Of a stretch of DNA of 5,945 nt, positions 5,897-5,945 are shown piece by piece. Source of the stretch: Cyanobacteriota bacterium (lineage in GTDB: Bacteria > Cyanobacteriota > Cyanobacteriia > PCC-6307 > Cyanobiaceae); assembly GCA_947463165.1 (NCBI GenBank), contig CANHSW010000147.1:1-5945 (forward strand). Direction: 5' to 3'. The notes under the pieces were generated by a model, which saw only the letters and a program-made list of their open reading frames with translations, did no database searches and was not told where the DNA came from. Made by a program: the position numbers and the translations under genes. Numbering within the stretch: position 1 is the stretch's first letter; each line of letters opens with the position of its first letter.

Positions 5897-5902
5897 TCCT
5901 AG
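5897..5902 (-). promoter_or_regulatory. Possible -10 element for the epimerase gene (TAGGAT)
   Basis: Read on the minus strand, TAGGAT at 5902-5897 is the same hexamer found ahead of psbE. It would place transcription initiation near 5890, leaving roughly 15-20 bases before the CTG at 5873 and leaving the upstream in-frame ATG (5897) outside the transcript. No good -35 is seen 17 bases upstream. An AT-rich GATAAATACT just upstream is an alternative. Confidence 0.22.
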
Positions 5903-5911
5903 CTGGAGTAT

Positions 5912-5920
5912 TTATCCACA
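5912..5920 (+). promoter_or_regulatory. Single consensus DnaA-box 9-mer
   Basis: TTATCCACA at 5912-5920 is a perfect match to the E. coli DnaA-box consensus. It lies 39-47 bases upstream of the proposed epimerase start. No second box or AT-rich unwinding region is visible inside the window, so it is not evidence of an origin. It could be chance, or a site where DnaA influences the epimerase promoter. Confidence 0.25.
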
Positions 5921-5945
5921 GCAGCCAGCGGGGGCCAACGCCCAG

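Noticed and set aside
5912..5945. Replication origin at the right edge
   Set aside because: There is only one DnaA box, no AT-rich unwinding element and no dnaA or dnaN nearby.
1..5945. CRISPR array, transposon, prophage or defence system
   Set aside because: I found no regular spaced repeats, transposase-like or integrase-like frames, terminal inverted repeats or tRNA genes; the window is core photosynthesis DNA.

Overview
The window reads as an ordinary, GC-rich piece of a picocyanobacterial chromosome (Synechococcus/Cyanobium-like). The genes encode oxygenic photosynthesis and NDH-1 proteins. The extended PsbJ N-terminus and the tight ndh / rubredoxin / ycf48 / psb layout fit alpha-cyanobacteria. 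The genus is inference; no rRNA or other marker is present.

Layout. Positions 146-1956 (minus strand) carry ndhC-ndhK-ndhJ, transcribed in that order, encoding three subunits of the NDH-1 complex. A 201-bp divergent gap (1957-2157) separates this operon from a plus-strand photosystem II module. That module contains a membrane-anchored rubredoxin (rubA, 2158-2694), the PSII assembly factor ycf48 (2717-3784) and the small subunits psbE, psbF, psbL and psbJ (3891-4660), followed by a clear intrinsic terminator (4712-4735). Past a short repetitive spacer, a convergent minus-strand gene (4815 to about 5873) encodes an extended-SDR nucleotide-sugar epimerase, most like UDP-glucuronate 4-epimerase, of surface-polysaccharide metabolism.

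How they work together. RubA and Ycf48 act in PSII biogenesis. PsbE and PsbF form cytochrome b559, and PsbL and PsbJ sit beside it at the quinone side of PSII. NdhC, NdhK and NdhJ belong to the hydrophilic arm and its membrane junction in NDH-1, which feeds electrons from ferredoxin into the same plastoquinone pool. The epimerase is functionally unrelated.

I found no mobile element, CRISPR array, RNA gene or undescribed multi-gene system. The points most worth a second look are the epimerase start (no ATG, GTG or TTG preserves its Rossmann motif, and an in-frame stop lies just upstream), the in-frame repeats that expand the rubredoxin linker, a hairpin in the ndhC leader, and the start choice of ycf48. 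No spacer exceeds 300 bases.
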